Shown piece after piece: positions 62,355 to 64,000 of a stretch of DNA of 64,000 nucleotides. Source of the DNA: Enoplosus armatus (lineage: Eukaryota; Chordata; Actinopteri; Centrarchiformes; Enoplosidae). The notes beneath the pieces are model-generated. The model had not been told where the DNA came from, ran no database searches, and saw nothing but the letters and a program-made list of their open reading frames with translations. Location: assembly GCF_043641665.1 (NCBI RefSeq), contig NC_092189.1, forward strand, positions 19,201,333 through 19,265,332, written 5' to 3'. The first letter of the stretch is position 1; every line of letters begins with the position of its first letter. Made by a program: the position numbers and the translations under genes.

Positions 62355-63635
62355 GGCAGGCCCTGGATGTTGACTGGTATTTGATAATTTTTCAAATACG
62401 CCCTGTCCTCTATGTTTCCCAAGGCACTGGCAAGTTTTTAACTGGATTACAATGTCAAAACTTCATGAATACATATTCCCTGATTAAGCTGAATATGAAC
62501 TTTCAATATTTCTCAATACGTCTCTTTATACATTGAACTGTTGCTTTCATCTGACATAATCCTCGTGTATAGAAAAAGTAAGAAAAAAATATGGCCAATT
62601 TGTTAGACCGATTCATTACATTCACATACATTACAGATGTACTGGGGAGGAAAATTAGGCATTTTGTCAGCACCATAATAAGCTTTGTATACCACATTAA
62701 AAAGACTGCATTAAAGGAACAAGTATAGTGAAAAAATACAAAACAGCAATTTATGTATTAGAGAGATGCAATGAAAAATAATTATGTCATTCAGGAATGT
62801 AACTGGTATATATTGACTTGCTCAAAAGCCTTTCAGTGATTTTTCTTGAATTACAGATGTGATTATGTGAAGTTACAGCTGCCGTAGCACAGCCATCCCT
62901 GGGTGGTCTAATGTTCCATACTGTTCCATTCCATTTAAATTTGCCTAGATTAAAGGGATTCAGGTTAGTATTTTCATTAATACCTCAATACGACAGCAGC
63001 AGGGTTTTCATCCGTCACCTCCTCTGCGATAAATCAGTCTGCCATTAGGAACGGAGCGACCGCTGACAAGCCATCAAATCACTCGGGCCACAGCAACCAG
63101 CAGGTGACCGCACCAAGATGTGAGTGCAAATGGCTTTAAATAGGACTTTGCAAAATGTCAGTTTCCACACATGACTGAGCAATCTCCACACCTCTAAGCC
63201 TGACTAACACGCCCCATCCTGCCAGGTCTGGCACAGGAGATACTAAACAGGTCAAGCTACCGGAGACTTCCAGTTGTACTGGGCAAGCTGTTGACAGTCA
63301 ATTATGTCTGTGAGGGACGGTAAAACCTTGCAAGAACCATTTCCAGAATGATCTCGGAGGTGACATTGAACCGTGAAGGGACAAGAAAAGCAAAAACACT
63401 ATGTGTCTGTTTCTGATCTACTTGATGTCATTGGTGGCTTTTTATGGTAAGTTAGTTTCGATTTTAAGGAAGTCAATTGGTTGATAGCATTTCTAACTAG
63501 GAACAGTTAGACTGTAGTCACCATGATGGTGTGGTCTTTATTCAACCTCATCTCCTGAACATTTAGAGGAGAATTAATACAAGTAAAAGTAATACATAAC
63601 ATAGTACTTGGTGCCTGCCAAACACTGCAAAAGTC
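62355..63635. other. Non-coding, nothing recognised
   Basis: No gene seen. The stretch 63000-63240 is less AT-rich and free of simple repeats, and could be regulatory, but nothing specific supports it. Confidence 0.5.
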
Positions 63636-63640
63636 TGGTT

Positions 63641-63783
63641 GGGGTGGGTGGTTGGGTAAAGTGCAGGACTTGGATGAATCAGAATGGTTTCGGTTGCAAG
63701 TCAGTGTTGAATTTGTCCGATTTAACCAACCTTCCCTAACCTTAACCAAGTGCTTTGAGTTGCTTAAATGTAACCATAAAATC
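63641..63783 (+). repeat. Dispersed teleost repeat, copy 2 (shortened)
   Basis: Shares with 52437-52608 the blocks 'gcaggactt', 'cttccctaaccttaaccaag' and 'taaccataaaat', in the same order, with the middle third reduced. The 'ccttaaccaagtgcttt' part is nearer the usual consensus than copy 1. It overlaps a 121-codon minus-strand frame (63507-63872) that is therefore not a gene. Confidence 0.58.
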
Positions 63784-64000
63784 GTTAATAATGCACTAGT
63801 TGTGTGAATATTAGTGTAATTGAGTGAACATTTTAGGAAAACAAATGACATAGTCTTTGCACATAGGTTCAATAAAAACGTAATCGATTATGTGTGTTAG
63901 CCAATGTAAATGATTTGTATATGAATGTAATGAGGAGAAAGGGTTGTTTCAGTAGTATTAGGTACGTACTGACAAAGTTGAAAACAAAAACTGAGCAGAG

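Noticed and set aside
63507..63872. 121-codon minus-strand frame
   Set aside because: Lies across a dispersed repeat copy and has no protein motif.
1..64000. CRISPR arrays, operons, phage or bacterial systems
   Set aside because: No regularly spaced direct repeats and no compact gene strings; the repeats and composition are those of a fish nuclear genome.

Overview
The window looks like 64 kb of nuclear DNA from a ray-finned fish, probably a percomorph. It is AT-rich, has long (CA)n, (AT)n and GATA/GACA microsatellites, and carries several repeat families familiar from teleost genomes: a Tc1-type transposon, a hAT-type non-autonomous element, tRNA-derived SINEs, LINE 3' tails and two other dispersed repeats. 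The species cannot be read from it. There is no long intact protein-coding gene. It reads as intergenic space or the inside of very large introns, and nearly every open frame is of the length expected by chance.

Layout. 1-10.5 kb: unique-looking sequence with an L2-like 3' tail at 3.75 kb, a decayed coding-like stretch at 5.46-6.30 kb and two CTCF-like motifs at 2.56 and 7.90 kb. 10.57 kb: a second LINE-type tail. 15.3 kb: an eroded dispersed repeat. 17.70-18.91 kb: a 1.2 kb hAT-type element with a perfect 8-bp target duplication and an internal palindrome. 23.57 kb: a (CA)32 tract. 31.0-31.85 kb: a purine-rich stretch (minus strand) with a TATA-like box and two good splice donors, the best candidate promoter and 5' exon here. 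35.4-36.4 kb: a second promoter-like region with a possible minus-strand exon beside it. 37.51-37.69 kb: a possible plus-strand terminal coding exon with acceptor, stop and a distant AATAAA. 40.36 kb: a (GT)n tract. 44.09 and 50.44 kb: two copies of one tRNA-derived SINE family. 52.44 and 63.64 kb: two copies of another dispersed repeat. 52.83 kb: a 53-nt near-perfect hairpin. 56.65-56.83 kb: a short segmental duplication. 59.57-61.20 kb: a near-complete Tc1/mariner element whose minus-strand transposase is broken. 62.2 kb: an eroded piece of another common teleost repeat.

The clearest calls are the two DNA transposons. The Tc1 element keeps its terminal repeats, inner direct repeats, TA duplication and the DD34E triad, but its transposase is split by one frame change in an A9 tract and one TAA codon, so it looks like a fairly young dead copy. 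I found no tRNA gene, rRNA, CRISPR array or new multi-gene system. The items most worth a second look are the candidate exons and promoters at 31, 35-36 and 37.5 kb, the convergent CTCF-like motif pairs and the 52.8 kb hairpin. Several stretches that read like conserved non-coding elements can only be judged by alignment with other fish.
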